In this document: positions 1-7,819 of the stretch, piece after piece
Layout: every line of letters starts with the position of its first letter
Numbering within the stretch: position 1 is the first letter of the stretch
Origin: Chloroflexi bacterium RBG_19FT_COMBO_55_16
Lineage (GTDB): Bacteria > Chloroflexota > Anaerolineae > Anaerolineales > UBA4823
Assembly (NCBI GenBank): GCA_001795335.1
Contig: MGOK01000105.1
Location: 953-24,906, forward strand
Direction of reading: 5' to 3'
DNA: 23,954 bases
Made by a program: the position numbers and the translations under genes
The notes under the pieces: generated by a model
Told to the model about the DNA's origin: nothing
What the model saw: only the letters and a program-made list of their open reading frames with translations
Databases searched by the model: none

Positions 1-1
1 C

Positions 2-277
2 GGGGATGGCTTAGAAGGGGTAGTCGGCCAGGTGCGGGGTGTGACCCGGGTTAACGCCGGCTCTGATGGAGGTTTGGAGTTTGAAACCAGCCCTGGCCAG
101 GACGTCCGCCCTGATGTAGCCCGTGCGGTGGTTTCAGCGGGTTATGACCTGGTGGAGCTGCACCCGATCGGAATGAGCCTGGAGGAAATCTTTCTGCAAC
201 TAACGCGCGAGGAACCAACCCCGCCGGAGGTGGCGGAAGAGGTTGAGCAAGATGATTTAGGAGCAGACAATGCATAA
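2..277 (+). CDS. ABC transporter ATP-binding protein, C-terminal end (partial, GldA-like)
   Basis: This is the last 91 codons of a protein that begins before the window; the frame is open from base 2 to the TAA at 275-277. The Walker and signature motifs are outside the window. What remains looks like the C-terminal extension of ABC-2 export ATPases: an ACT-like stretch ending in LEEIFLQLT, a tail motif common in that family, followed by an acidic tail rich in Glu and Asp. The stop overlaps the start of the next gene, an ABC-2 permease, by 8 bases, which supports an ATPase/permease pair. By analogy with gliding-motility GldA/GldF/GldG sets it would power the transporter formed with the next two genes. 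The substrate is unknown. Family assignment rests mainly on context and the tail motif. Confidence 0.8.
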   Translation, partial: GDGLEGVVGQVRGVTRVNAGSDGGLEFETSPGQDVRPDVARAVVSAGYDLVELHPIGMSLEEIFLQLTREEPTPPEVAEEVEQDDLGADNA

Positions 278-1001
278 TATCTGGACGATTGCCCAACGGG
301 AGTACAAACTGTATTTCGCCACACCGATCGCTTACATGGTGGCGTTCATGATCCTATTGATTATCGGTTTTATCTTCTATGTTAACCTGTCAGCTGCTAT
401 GGTACAACAATTTGCGCCTGGGGTAGATATCGTTCTCGGCCCCCTGGTTACCTTGTTACTGTTTGGCACGCCGGCTATTACGATGCGCTTGATCGCCGAA
501 GAGCAACGCATGGGGACGATTGAGTTATTGCTCACTGCTCCTGTGCGCGATTATGAATTGGTCGTCGGCAAATGGCTAGGCGGTTTTCTCTTTCTGTTAA
601 CGCTCGTCGCGGTGACCTGGGTATTCCCGTTGGCATTAAACAGTTTGGTGGATCCCGGGATCGACCAGGGACCACTTTTGTCCGGTTATCTAGGGATAGT
701 GCTGATCTGTGCGTCGCTGGTGGCGATTGGGGTGTCGGTCTCCGCTGTGTTCAGCAACCAAATCGCAGCCTTTTTTGCAACGCTGGGTATCTTTTTGTTG
801 CTGTGGTTGATCAGCATGCCATCAGATGCAATTGGCTCCATCGGAGCAACCTTGCTGAATTACCTGGATTTCAGTGAACATTTCTATCAAACCCTGTTCC
901 GCGGCGTGATTGATTTACGCGACATTGTTTATTATCTCAGCGTCACCGCTCTGGCGTTATTCATGGGGACGATGGCGGTTGAGACACGGAGGTGGCGTTA
1001 A
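270..1001 (+). CDS. ABC-2 type transporter permease, GldF-like
   Basis: A 243-residue integral membrane protein with about six hydrophobic segments. The N-terminus (MHNIWTIAQREYKLYFATPIAYM) has the amphipathic helix seen at the start of ABC-2 permeases, where an RE-Y-x-L/F motif precedes the first membrane helix. The middle has the conserved patch around RLIAEEQRMGTIELLLTAPV (residues about 74-93), a hallmark of ABC-2/GldF permeases. It starts inside the end of the ATPase gene (8-base overlap) and its TAA shares its last base with the next ATG, so the genes are probably translationally coupled. Role: membrane channel subunit of a Gld-type ABC exporter. Substrate is unknown; outside Bacteroidota such sets are not tied to gliding. 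Confidence 0.88.
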   Translation: MHNIWTIAQREYKLYFATPIAYMVAFMILLIIGFIFYVNLSAAMVQQFAPGVDIVLGPLVTLLLFGTPAITMRLIAEEQRMGTIELLLTAPVRDYELVVGKWLGGFLFLLTLVAVTWVFPLALNSLVDPGIDQGPLLSGYLGIVLICASLVAIGVSVSAVFSNQIAAFFATLGIFLLLWLISMPSDAIGSIGATLLNYLDFSEHFYQTLFRGVIDLRDIVYYLSVTALALFMGTMAVETRRWR

Positions 1002-2566
1002 TGAAGCCCATATGGCGACGGATTGCCCCTACGGGGTTGTATCTGACCTTGGCCGCAGCACTGGCAGCGATTGGACTGTATATCGTCCAACGTGAATGGA
1101 ACTTATTCCTGCAGATCAGCCTAGGGCTGGTCGTGGTTGGTCTGGCGTTGTTCGCTATCCTGGATCCAGAGAGGGTGCGCGTGGCTTTGACGGGCCGCCA
1201 GGCACGCTACGGTAGCAACGCGTTGGTGATGAGCCTGGCTTTTATCGGCATCCTGGTGGTTGTCAATTACCTGGTCTTCAAGTATCCGCAGCGTTGGGAC
1301 CTCACCGAGAACCAGCAGTACACCCTGGCGTCTGAAACGCTTGACACATTGAAGAGCTTGCCTGCTCAGGTCAAGGCGTTGGCATTCTATACACCGCGCG
1401 TACCGAAAGATAGTGCTGAAGGTTTGTTGGACCAATACAAGTTTCACAGTGAAGGAAAGTTTGATTACGAATTCATTAATCCGGAGACTGACCCAATCAG
1501 AGCCCAGCAGTTTAACATCACGCGGGATGGCACTGTCGTAGTCGTCTTGGGCGAGAAGCGCGAGCCAGTGACCTTTATCTCCGAGCAAGAATTAACTGGA
1601 GCATTGGTGCGCCTGATGAGCACGGGGAAACGGACGGTTTACTTCCTGACCGGTCATGGGGAATTTGATCCAGAAACTACTGGAGAGGGATCCTACAGCC
1701 TGGTGAAAGCGTCCCTGGAAAACAAGAATTACACGGTAGCCAAGCTCGACTTGCTCTCGACGAATGAGATCCCCCAGGATGCAGCTGTGATCATTATCGC
1801 CGGACCGCTCAAGCCAATCACCCCCCAGGAAGTGGATCTTTTGAAGGCCTACATGGATGCCAGCGGATCCTTAATCGCCTTGGAGGAACCTTTGCCAATG
1901 ACCCAATTTGGGGACCAACCTGACCCGCTGGCGGATTACCTGTCCGGGATATGGGGGATCGAATTGGGCAACGATATGATCGTGGATCTGAGTACTAACC
2001 AACCCTACGTTGCAGTGGGCAGTGTGTATGGTAATTCTGTCATCACCGAAAAAATGCAGGGGATGTTTACCATCTATCCGACGACGCGCAGCGTCACCGC
2101 GGGTGAGAGCGCAAGCCTTATCCAGCGGGAAGAGCTGGTGTCTAGCTCCGAGCAGTCCTGGGCGGAAAGCGACCTGGCAGCTTTGACCAACCAAACCCAA
2201 GGCGCGGAAACCCCTCAGATTCAACCAGATGAGGGTGTGGATCTCATTGGCCCCGTCTCATTGGCGATGACTGCCGAAGACACCGACAAAGGTGCTCGCC
2301 TGGTGGTCTTTGGCGACTCGGAATTCGCCTCGGATACCTTCTTTAACCAGCTTGGCAACGGGGATATTTTTATCAATAGTGTGGATTGGGCGGCTGAACA
2401 GGAAAACCTGATCAACCTGACCCCCAAGGAGCAGGTGCAACGCCTGTTGATTCCACCGGGACGCTATACGATGAACCTAATCCTGCTCGCTACGGTATTT
2501 ATTTTGCCGAGCATCGTATTGCTGGCTGGAGTCGTTGTCTGGTGGCAGCGCCGCCGGCGAGGGTAG
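1001..2566 (+). CDS. GldG-like ABC transporter auxiliary protein
   Basis: A 521-residue protein with two N-terminal membrane helices (about residues 10-30 and 35-55), another near 75-95, a large outside domain, and one C-terminal helix followed by a WWQRRRRG anchor. Just after the third helix is the stretch DLTENQQYTLASET, typical of GldG and related ABC auxiliary proteins (PF09822-type), followed by the region containing YFLTGHGE. The start was set at ATG 1001 rather than the in-frame GTG at 992 because GGAGGT at 988-993 sits 7 bases before the ATG, and the upstream TAA overlaps this ATG (taATG). It forms a transporter with the two upstream genes. The large exported domain probably handles substrate or contacts the cell wall; function outside gliding bacteria is not established. 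Confidence 0.85.
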   Translation: MKPIWRRIAPTGLYLTLAAALAAIGLYIVQREWNLFLQISLGLVVVGLALFAILDPERVRVALTGRQARYGSNALVMSLAFIGILVVVNYLVFKYPQRWDLTENQQYTLASETLDTLKSLPAQVKALAFYTPRVPKDSAEGLLDQYKFHSEGKFDYEFINPETDPIRAQQFNITRDGTVVVVLGEKREPVTFISEQELTGALVRLMSTGKRTVYFLTGHGEFDPETTGEGSYSLVKASLENKNYTVAKLDLLSTNEIPQDAAVIIIAGPLKPITPQEVDLLKAYMDASGSLIALEEPLPMTQFGDQPDPLADYLSGIWGIELGNDMIVDLSTNQPYVAVGSVYGNSVITEKMQGMFTIYPTTRSVTAGESASLIQREELVSSSEQSWAESDLAALTNQTQGAETPQIQPDEGVDLIGPVSLAMTAEDTDKGARLVVFGDSEFASDTFFNQLGNGDIFINSVDWAAEQENLINLTPKEQVQRLLIPPGRYTMNLILLATVFILPSIVLLAGVVVWWQRRRRG

Positions 2567-2573
2567 CCAAACG

Positions 2574-3158
2574 ATGATCCGTAAAACAACCTGGATTTTA
2601 TTGGGAATCTTTCTTATCCTGTTGGTCGTGCTGTTTTTCCTGCAACGCTCCGGCTTTCAGGGAGAGGCAGAGACGGCTCCCACAGAGGCGGTAGCTTTCC
2701 TGTTTGATCTGCAGGGTAAATCTATCACCGGATTGAGAGTCACTGATGGGACAGGGAAGGTAGTCGAGGTACAGAAGATAGCCGGCAGCATCTGGACATT
2801 ACTCGAACCCGTTGGGGAGCAGGCGGATACTGGGCGCATCGAATCGGCGATAGAGCAGGCAGGGAGCCTGCGCGTCCTGGCTACTTTAGAAACCGCGCTG
2901 GAACTGGATACCATTGGGTTAAACCCAGCAGCTTATCAGATCACGATCACGCTGGATAACGAGCAGCAGCAGACAGCGTTTGTCGGTAACCTGACTGCGA
3001 CCCAAAGCGGGTATTATGCATTCCTGTTAGGGCAGCCTGAGGTGGTGGTGGATAAGATCAACATAGATGGATTGCTAGAGCTCCTTACCAATCCGCCGAT
3101 TATGCGAACGCCAACTCCCCCACCCGCGGCAGACATGACACCGACGATACAACCATGA
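2574..3158 (+). CDS. DUF4340 domain-containing protein
   Basis: A 194-residue protein with one N-terminal membrane helix (WILLGIFLILLVVLFFLQ, about residues 6-23) and an outside domain. It contains the DUF4340 features I can recognise: an ITGLRVTDGTGKVVEVQK strand pair, then a W-x-L-x-x-P patch (IWTLLEPVGEQADTGRIES). DUF4340 proteins commonly follow GldG-like genes, as here, 7 bases after the GldG stop. The tail is rich in Pro and Thr (TPTPPPAADMTPT), probably disordered. ATG 2574 is chosen over the TTG at 2535, which lies inside the GldG gene, because GAGGG at 2559-2563 is a plausible ribosome binding site. The biochemical role is unknown; by context it is an accessory part of the ABC complex. 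Confidence 0.8.
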   Translation: MIRKTTWILLGIFLILLVVLFFLQRSGFQGEAETAPTEAVAFLFDLQGKSITGLRVTDGTGKVVEVQKIAGSIWTLLEPVGEQADTGRIESAIEQAGSLRVLATLETALELDTIGLNPAAYQITITLDNEQQQTAFVGNLTATQSGYYAFLLGQPEVVVDKINIDGLLELLTNPPIMRTPTPPPAADMTPTIQP

Positions 3159-3196
3159 TTATAAATTCGGGAAAGTCTCAAGATTGGATAATCTAA

Positions 3197-3239
3197 GATC
3201 AGATAATGCTTCAAACGAAATAGGTTGATTTATCTGATC
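3197..3239. repeat. 10-bp inverted repeat after the ABC operon
   Basis: GATCAGATAA (3197-3206) and TTATCTGATC (3230-3239) are perfect complements with a 23-base gap. No T-run follows, so it is not a standard intrinsic terminator. A 9-base direct repeat, TTCGGGAAA, flanks it at 3166-3174 and 3250-3258. It could be an operator, a weak terminator or the scar of a small element. Confidence 0.5.
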
Positions 3240-3289
3240 GATTTGAACTTTCGGGAAATTGTGATGTTGTGGAAATGATAAATTGGGTA

Positions 3290-3318
3290 TTGATTTTGGT
3301 ATAAAAATGTTGTATTCT
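3290..3318 (+). promoter_or_regulatory. Candidate sigma-70 promoter of the sigma factor gene
   Basis: TTGATT (3290-3295) and TATTCT (3313-3318) are separated by exactly 17 bases in AT-rich DNA upstream of the sigma factor. Expected transcription start is near 3325, giving a leader of about 50 bases that contains the 3347-3362 inverted repeat. Called by eye; other -10-like sequences exist nearby. Confidence 0.5.
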
Positions 3319-3346
3319 GGTATAGAAAGCTAATGGGATTTCCGAG

Positions 3347-3362
3347 CCTGTACTGGTACAGG
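3347..3362. promoter_or_regulatory. Perfect 7-bp inverted repeat in the sigma factor leader
   Basis: CCTGTAC-TG-GTACAGG is a near-continuous palindrome, downstream of the candidate promoter and ending 2 bases before the AGGGAG ribosome binding site (3365-3370). It could be a dimeric repressor operator. A two-base loop makes an RNA hairpin with all seven pairs unlikely, though a shorter stem could form. It resembles but does not match the proteobacterial LexA box (CTGT-N8-ACAG; here N6). Confidence 0.5.
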
Positions 3363-3375
3363 TCAGGGAGTAAAA

Positions 3376-4593
3376 ATGATTGACGAAGAACTATTAAGTG
3401 GAATTGAGGATCGTGAAGACGAACATCCAGCGGTCGCGCGCCTGATCGAGCTGGGAAGGCAAAAATCCTACGTCACGATCGATGACATTCTTCAATTCTT
3501 TCCAGAAGCCGAGCAAGATGTTGACCAGCTGGAGGAGGCTTTTGCGGCGTTGATGAGCGCAGGTATCCCGTATGTAGAAGATACAGCGATCGGCGGTCCG
3601 TCAGAAGAAGAGTTGGCAGACGAGGAGGAAGTTGAAGAAGAAGCGCGCCGGGTTTTGACCGCGGATGATAATTATCTGGCGAACATCGACACAGACGATA
3701 CCATCGGGCTCTACCTGAAAGAGGTTGGACGCGTCCCTCTACTGACAGCGGTGGAAGAAGTCGAACTGGCACAGCGCATAGAGCGAGGCCGGTTGGCAAG
3801 GGAGGAGCTGGCGCGCGGCAATGTGACGCCTCGTCGGCGACAAGGATTGCAACGATTAGTCGAGGATGGTTGGGCGGCGCGCGAGCATCTGATCACCGCT
3901 AATTCACGCCTGGTGATCAGCGTCGCCAAGAAATACATGGGGCGCGGCGTGCCTTTCCTGGATTTGATCCAGGAGGGAAATATTGGGCTGATCCGCGCTG
4001 CCAAGAAATTCGATTACCGACGTGGCCACAAATTTAGTACCTATGCAACCTGGTGGATCCGGCAAGCGGTAACGCGGGCGATTGCCGACCAGGGGCGTAC
4101 GATCCGAGTCCCGGTTCATATGGGTGATCAAATCAACAAGCTGCTGCGCGTGCAACACCAGCTTACCCAGCGACTAGGCCGCGATCCTTCTGTAGAAGAA
4201 CTGGCGCAAGCTCTGGAAGTTACTCCTCAGAAAGTAGAGAACATGATCCAGGTGGCGCGACGACCATTATCCCTGGAGACACCTACCGACGACGAAGAGG
4301 ATTCGGTGTTGGGCGATTTCATTCAAGATGATGAGATCCCAGCCCCGGACGACACTGCTACTTATAACCTTCTCCGGGAGCACCTGGAGAATGTGTTGGA
4401 TGGGCTGCCGCCGCGTGAAGTACGAATTTTGCAGCTGCGTTACGGGCTGTTAGATGGCCAGGCTTACACGTTAGAGGAAGTTGGTCGCAAGATGGGGGTC
4501 ACACGCGAGCGTGTACGCCAGATCGAAGCCCAGGCGCTGAGCCGCTTGAGACACCCGGCGATCCGGCGCAAACTGCGTGAATACCTGGGTTAA
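3376..4593 (+). CDS. rpoD: RNA polymerase sigma factor, RpoD/SigA type
   Basis: A 405-residue primary-type sigma-70 factor. Region 1.1-like N-terminus (about 1-75) is followed by an acidic linker; region 1.2 is around residues 107-140 ([17 protein letters not shown]). Region 2 (about 168-240) holds the core-binding [20 protein letters not shown] and the -10 recognition and melting segment [18 protein letters not shown]. Region 3 is about 245-310 and region 4 about 340-400, with the -35 helix-turn-helix [20 protein letters not shown]. The non-conserved insert of proteobacterial RpoD is absent, so the form is compact. ATG 3376 follows AGGGAG by 5 bases. Its TAA overlaps the stop of the convergent gene on the other strand. 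Bacteria of this phylum often carry several such sigma factors, so it may be the housekeeping one or a close paralogue. Confidence 0.93.
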   Translation: MIDEELLSGIEDREDEHPAVARLIELGRQKSYVTIDDILQFFPEAEQDVDQLEEAFAALMSAGIPYVEDTAIGGPSEEELADEEEVEEEARRVLTADDNYLANIDTDDTIGLYLKEVGRVPLLTAVEEVELAQRIERGRLAREELARGNVTPRRRQGLQRLVEDGWAAREHLITANSRLVISVAKKYMGRGVPFLDLIQEGNIGLIRAAKKFDYRRGHKFSTYATWWIRQAVTRAIADQGRTIRVPVHMGDQINKLLRVQHQLTQRLGRDPSVEELAQALEVTPQKVENMIQVARRPLSLETPTDDEEDSVLGDFIQDDEIPAPDDTATYNLLREHLENVLDGLPPREVRILQLRYGLLDGQAYTLEEVGRKMGVTRERVRQIEAQALSRLRHPAIRRKLREYLG

Positions 4594-5891
4594 GAACGTT
4601 TCAACGATCGAAGGTTGAAAGATCGGAGCATTCTTATTAATCTGCCAGCCCCAATTCCTGTCCAAACGCAAACGAAAGGTACCAGGGGGAGTGAGTAACG
4701 CTGCCAGGCGAGTGGGATAGCCAGAACCATTCCGGTTGCCTGGAAGGCAGTCGCCAGGAGCAATAAGGCTACCTGACGACGAAGAGGGTATCCAGCGCGA
4801 AAGGCTTCTCTTCCAGCCCAAACCATCCCAAGGAAACTTAACCCCAACCAGAGGCTGGCCCCGATTGGATTACGCCCCAAGCTATGACCAGGCACAGCCA
4901 GGTATGCTTTTTCAGCTGGAGCAGTCTCGGCGCGGTAATTGCCAACCTCAGCGAACATGGGCGGGGCTAAATAGAGATGGCCTAACAACATGACGCCCCT
5001 TTCCCACGGAGATTCCAAAACTTGTTCAGGGAAATACTGCCGGGCATCGGCTACCTGGTGATTTAATAAATCCTGGCGGGTCTGGATCATCGCCTGAGCA
5101 GTAAGCCACGGCTCCCGCCAGAAAAGCGGATTGAGGGCTAGAGTGAGCCCTATATAAATTGTCAGGAATTGGACGACGTTGAAAACTATACGCGCCCATT
5201 TTGGGGGAATAGAGGTAGGCAGCCAGGCGACAGCGATCAGCCCAACCGGTAGCAGCGCAAGTGCCGAGTGCTTGGCGTTAAAAGCGAGTGCGGCTGCCAG
5301 CCCGACGAGCCAGGGGCGCCGTTCGGCGAAGCTCAGGCTGGCTAAGAAACCGGTAATGGCGAATAGTAAAGGCCCTTCAGCCATCGCCCGGCGAGCGTGC
5401 AACAAGACCAGGGCGTGCGTACCCAATAGCAGGGCAGCCAGGAATCCTTCTAACCTGCCTCCAGCAGAACAGGCAGCCAGGTATATAAAAGTAAGGCTGA
5501 ACGGCAGGAGCAAAGTGAGCAACAAGCGGCCTGTATTCAGCAATGGCTGTCCTGGCAGAGCGCCAATCATTGAGTTGGCCTGCCAGGACTTCGCCCAATC
5601 CCAGTCGACAGGCACCGCTGACAGACCTGCCAGGGTGCGTCCGACTCCAAGCAGATAGCGAGTGAGCGGTGCATCCAGCAGGCGATAGATTTGTCGAGGG
5701 TCTTCAAGCCGGTGCGGGTTAAAGGTTAGGGAGAGTGGCTCCGACCAGAGCCAGTCGAAGTCGGAACTCATGTAGAGATAGGTACTCTCGTCTGGATGGA
5801 AAGGGATCAACGCTAATCCCCAGAGATGGTAGGCTGTGAGGGTTGCCAGGAGGAGCAGGAAAGGCCAGTGCTTGAAGAGGGCGTGTCTCAA
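4590..5891 (-). CDS. GT-C family glycosyltransferase (ArnT/PMT, GT39-like), polytopic membrane protein
   Basis: A 433-residue protein with about ten membrane helices. The first outside loop has [10 protein letters not shown] (D34-E35), the acidic motif expected for GT39/ArnT-type enzymes that move a sugar from a polyprenyl-phosphate donor to an outside acceptor. A charged stretch with R-W and Y-S follows near the C-terminus ([12 protein letters not shown]), also typical. The only standard start codon between the upstream in-frame stop and the catalytic motif is TTG at 5891, with no clear Shine-Dalgarno; the true start may be a rare codon. The C-terminal 11 or so residues ([11 protein letters not shown]) are encoded by a degenerate period-8 DNA repeat. 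Its stop overlaps the sigma gene stop. It is transcribed away from the plus-strand array. Confidence 0.8.
   Translation of the reverse strand: MRHALFKHWPFLLLLATLTAYHLWGLALIPFHPDESTYLYMSSDFDWLWSEPLSLTFNPHRLEDPRQIYRLLDAPLTRYLLGVGRTLAGLSAVPVDWDWAKSWQANSMIGALPGQPLLNTGRLLLTLLLPFSLTFIYLAACSAGGRLEGFLAALLLGTHALVLLHARRAMAEGPLLFAITGFLASLSFAERRPWLVGLAAALAFNAKHSALALLPVGLIAVAWLPTSIPPKWARIVFNVVQFLTIYIGLTLALNPLFWREPWLTAQAMIQTRQDLLNHQVADARQYFPEQVLESPWERGVMLLGHLYLAPPMFAEVGNYRAETAPAEKAYLAVPGHSLGRNPIGASLWLGLSFLGMVWAGREAFRAGYPLRRQVALLLLATAFQATGMVLAIPLAWQRYSLPLVPFVCVWTGIGAGRLIRMLRSFNLRSLKRS
4595..4626. repeat. Degenerate period-8 tandem repeat, locus A
   Basis: Plus-strand units AACGTTTC, AACGATCG, AAGGTTGA, AAGATCGG. 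The array encodes the basic, Ser-rich C-terminus of the minus-strand glycosyltransferase and lies just past the sigma factor stop. It shares the AACGATCG unit with 7765-7788 and the AACGTT core with 14987-15018. Confidence 0.6.
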
Positions 5892-5936
5892 AGTTTGCAG
5901 AAGTGTAATCTGAGCTTTTCTTGATACAGGCTAAAA

Positions 5937-6039
5937 TCAGTAACCAGTTATCAGTGTCAGTAATCGGTAATTTGTGATCGGCAATCAGGCAGTATAAACC
6001 TGGTCATATTTAAATCTGTTTACTGTTGACTGATGATTG
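5937..6039. repeat. Degenerate period-7 tandem repeats in both orientations
   Basis: 5937-5991 reads as units TCAGTAA, CCAGTTA, TCAGTG, TCAGTAA, TCGGTAA, TTTGTGA, TCGGCAA, TCAGGCA. 6012-6039 reads AAATCTG, TTTACTG, TTGACTG, ATGATTG, whose complements are CAGTNAN-like, so the two blocks are oppositely oriented. They fill most of the divergent intergenic region between the glycosyltransferase genes at 5891 and 6090. Confidence 0.65.
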
Positions 6040-6055
6040 ACATTGCAATTATATG
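6026..6055 (+). promoter_or_regulatory. Weak candidate promoter for the plus-strand glycosyltransferase array
   Basis: TTGACT (6026-6031) and TATATG (6050-6055), spacing 18. The -35 hexamer lies within a period-7 repeat unit. This is the best match I see in the divergent intergenic region, but the -10 is poor. Confidence 0.28.
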
Positions 6056-6089
6056 TCGTGTCTAGTGGCGGTGAGATGACAGTTTTGTT

Positions 6090-7757
6090 ATGATCCGGAT
6101 CAAGGCGGGGTTAGTAGGAGCAATCGTAGTAGCGGTTGGCTTGAAAATGAGCCTGCTGGCCGCCGGCAGCGTGCCGTTCAACGCCGACGAGGCAGTGGTG
6201 GCGTTGATGGCGCGACATATCCTGCAGGGAGAACGACCAGTCTTCTTCTATGGACAGGCTTATATGGGCAGTTTGGATGCGTACCTCGTGGCTGTGGGCT
6301 TTTGGTTGATGGGTGAGAAGGTGTGGGTCATCCGGGTGGTGCAGGTGATCCTATACCTGGCGACACTGTTGAGCACAGCCTGGCTTGGGAAGGCGGCGTT
6401 CAGGTCGTGGAAGGTAGGTGTGATTGCAGCCTGGTTGCTGGCGATCCCAACGGTGAATCTGACGCTGTACACGACAGCTTCTCTAGGAGGATATGGGGAA
6501 ATGCTGTTGATGGGCAACCTGATCTTACTGGTTGCTCTACGCATTGCGAAGAATATCGAGGCCGAGGAACAGAATAAATGTCTCTGGATTTGGCTGGCCT
6601 TCGGCTTCCTGATTGGTTTAGGCGGATGGGTATTTGGGATGACTTTGGTGTACAGCGTGCCCGCATGCCTCTTTCTGGTTTGGCGCGGGATGGGGAGCAG
6701 GACAAGCAGCACCATAGCGAAGAGACGCTCCACACGGCAAATTGACCAAGAAATGGGAATGCCTAGAAATTTAACTTTGGCTATTGTCGGTGCGGTGTTT
6801 GGAATGGCGCCCTGGTGGATTTACGCACAGAACTCAGGCTTGGTGGAGTTACTCAGGGAGCTTGGCGGAGGGGCGATCGCCGGAGTCGAGGGTTTAAGCT
6901 GGCCCTGGCAAGTTGCCCAGCATGGGTTCAACTTGCTTGTCTTTGGTAGTAGCGTGTTGTTTGGCTTGCGCCCGCCGTGGGAAGTGCGCTGGCTGGCATG
7001 GCCTCTCTCGCCATTTATCCTTGCATTTTGGCTTGGAGTGGTATTCGTTGCGATTTCTGCATTTCTGAGGTCTTTGATTAATCGCCAAAAGGTACAGAAT
7101 GCCAAGGGTTTAATATTGTTGATGGGAGTAGTTATTACCCTGGCAGCAGGTTTCTTGCTCACGCCATTCGGGGCAGACCCTTCAGGCAGGTATTTTCTGC
7201 CGGTGGGCGTAATTATGGCGTTGTTCGCAGCTCAGGCAGTGTTGCAGTGGAGAGAACGGTGGAGACGTTGGAGCTATGGATTGGTTGGTTTGGTCCTGGT
7301 TTTCAACCTGTGGGGGACAGCACAAACAGCTCTGAATAACCCGCCTGGCCTGACAACACAGTTCGACGCCCAAACATGGATCGACCATCGCTACGACGAG
7401 GAGCTGATCGAATTCTTACGCTTGCAAGGCGAAAAGCGCGGCTATAGTAATTATTGGGTCAGCTACCCATTGGCATTCCAATCTGGTGAGGACTTGATCT
7501 TTGTGCCACGCTTGCCATACCACCAGGATTTTCGCTACACGGCGCGTGATAACCGTTATGAGCCGTATGACCGGCTGGTCGACCAAGCTGAACGCGTCGC
7601 CTATATTACCACCCACCATCCTGAGTTGGACAAGCGGCTACGGACTGGTTTCACTACCCTTGGAGTGGCTTGGGAAGAGGCAACCATCGGCGATTACCAA
7701 ATATTTTATGGTCTATCGAGGAAGGTGAGGCCTGAAGAACTAAATATGGGAGGGTAA
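6090..7757 (+). CDS. GT-C type glycosyltransferase-like polytopic membrane protein
   Basis: A 555-residue protein with about eleven hydrophobic segments. After the first helix comes PFNADEAVVALMARHILQG (D33-E34), the first-loop acidic motif of GT-C/ArnT-like enzymes, then a FFYGQAYMGSLDAY loop common in GT39-like proteins. The basic cytoplasmic loop at about residues 205-230 separates two hydrophobic halves, and the last 130 residues form a soluble outside domain with many Tyr and Asp. ATG 6090 has only a weak ribosome binding site (GGTGAG about 14 bases upstream). First plus-strand gene of the membrane-protein array; the next starts 62 bases later. Donor and acceptor sugars cannot be read from the sequence. 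Could be annotated only as a hypothetical membrane protein by similarity search. Confidence 0.75.
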   Translation: MIRIKAGLVGAIVVAVGLKMSLLAAGSVPFNADEAVVALMARHILQGERPVFFYGQAYMGSLDAYLVAVGFWLMGEKVWVIRVVQVILYLATLLSTAWLGKAAFRSWKVGVIAAWLLAIPTVNLTLYTTASLGGYGEMLLMGNLILLVALRIAKNIEAEEQNKCLWIWLAFGFLIGLGGWVFGMTLVYSVPACLFLVWRGMGSRTSSTIAKRRSTRQIDQEMGMPRNLTLAIVGAVFGMAPWWIYAQNSGLVELLRELGGGAIAGVEGLSWPWQVAQHGFNLLVFGSSVLFGLRPPWEVRWLAWPLSPFILAFWLGVVFVAISAFLRSLINRQKVQNAKGLILLMGVVITLAAGFLLTPFGADPSGRYFLPVGVIMALFAAQAVLQWRERWRRWSYGLVGLVLVFNLWGTAQTALNNPPGLTTQFDAQTWIDHRYDEELIEFLRLQGEKRGYSNYWVSYPLAFQSGEDLIFVPRLPYHQDFRYTARDNRYEPYDRLVDQAERVAYITTHHPELDKRLRTGFTTLGVAWEEATIGDYQIFYGLSRKVRPEELNMGG

Positions 7758-7764
7758 AACCGGC

Positions 7765-7788
7765 AATGTTTGAACGATCGAAATCTGG
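7765..7788. repeat. Degenerate period-8 repeat, locus B
   Basis: Units AATGTTTG, AACGATCG, AAATCTGG in the short gap after the 555-residue gene. It shares the 15-base core GTTTSAACGATCGAA (S = C or G) with 4598-4612, where it also starts just after a stop codon. Confidence 0.45.
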
Positions 7789-7819
7789 AGCGGGTTATAT
7801 AGGATTTTAATACACTCCA

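Noticed and set aside
992..1000. In-frame GTG start for the GldG-like gene
   Set aside because: The GGAGGT at 988-993 overlaps it and is ideally spaced for ATG 1001 instead.
1121..1588. Long antisense frame opposite the GldG-like gene
   Set aside because: It is a by-product of codon use in the plus-strand gene, with no ribosome binding site or recognisable domain.
2535..2573. TTG start for the DUF4340 gene
   Set aside because: It lies inside the GldG-like gene; ATG 2574 has a suitably placed GAGGG and starts right before the membrane helix.
3347..3362. LexA box
   Set aside because: The spacing between CTGT and ACAG is 6, not 8, and it does not match the Gram-positive type box either; kept only as an unassigned inverted repeat.
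5179..5658. 159-codon plus-strand frame opposite the minus-strand glycosyltransferase
   Set aside because: Low-complexity Ala/Arg/Ser composition and no family features; the minus-strand frame has clear membrane segments and the DE motif.
5937..6039. CRISPR array
   Set aside because: Units are 7 bases with no spacers and no cas genes nearby.
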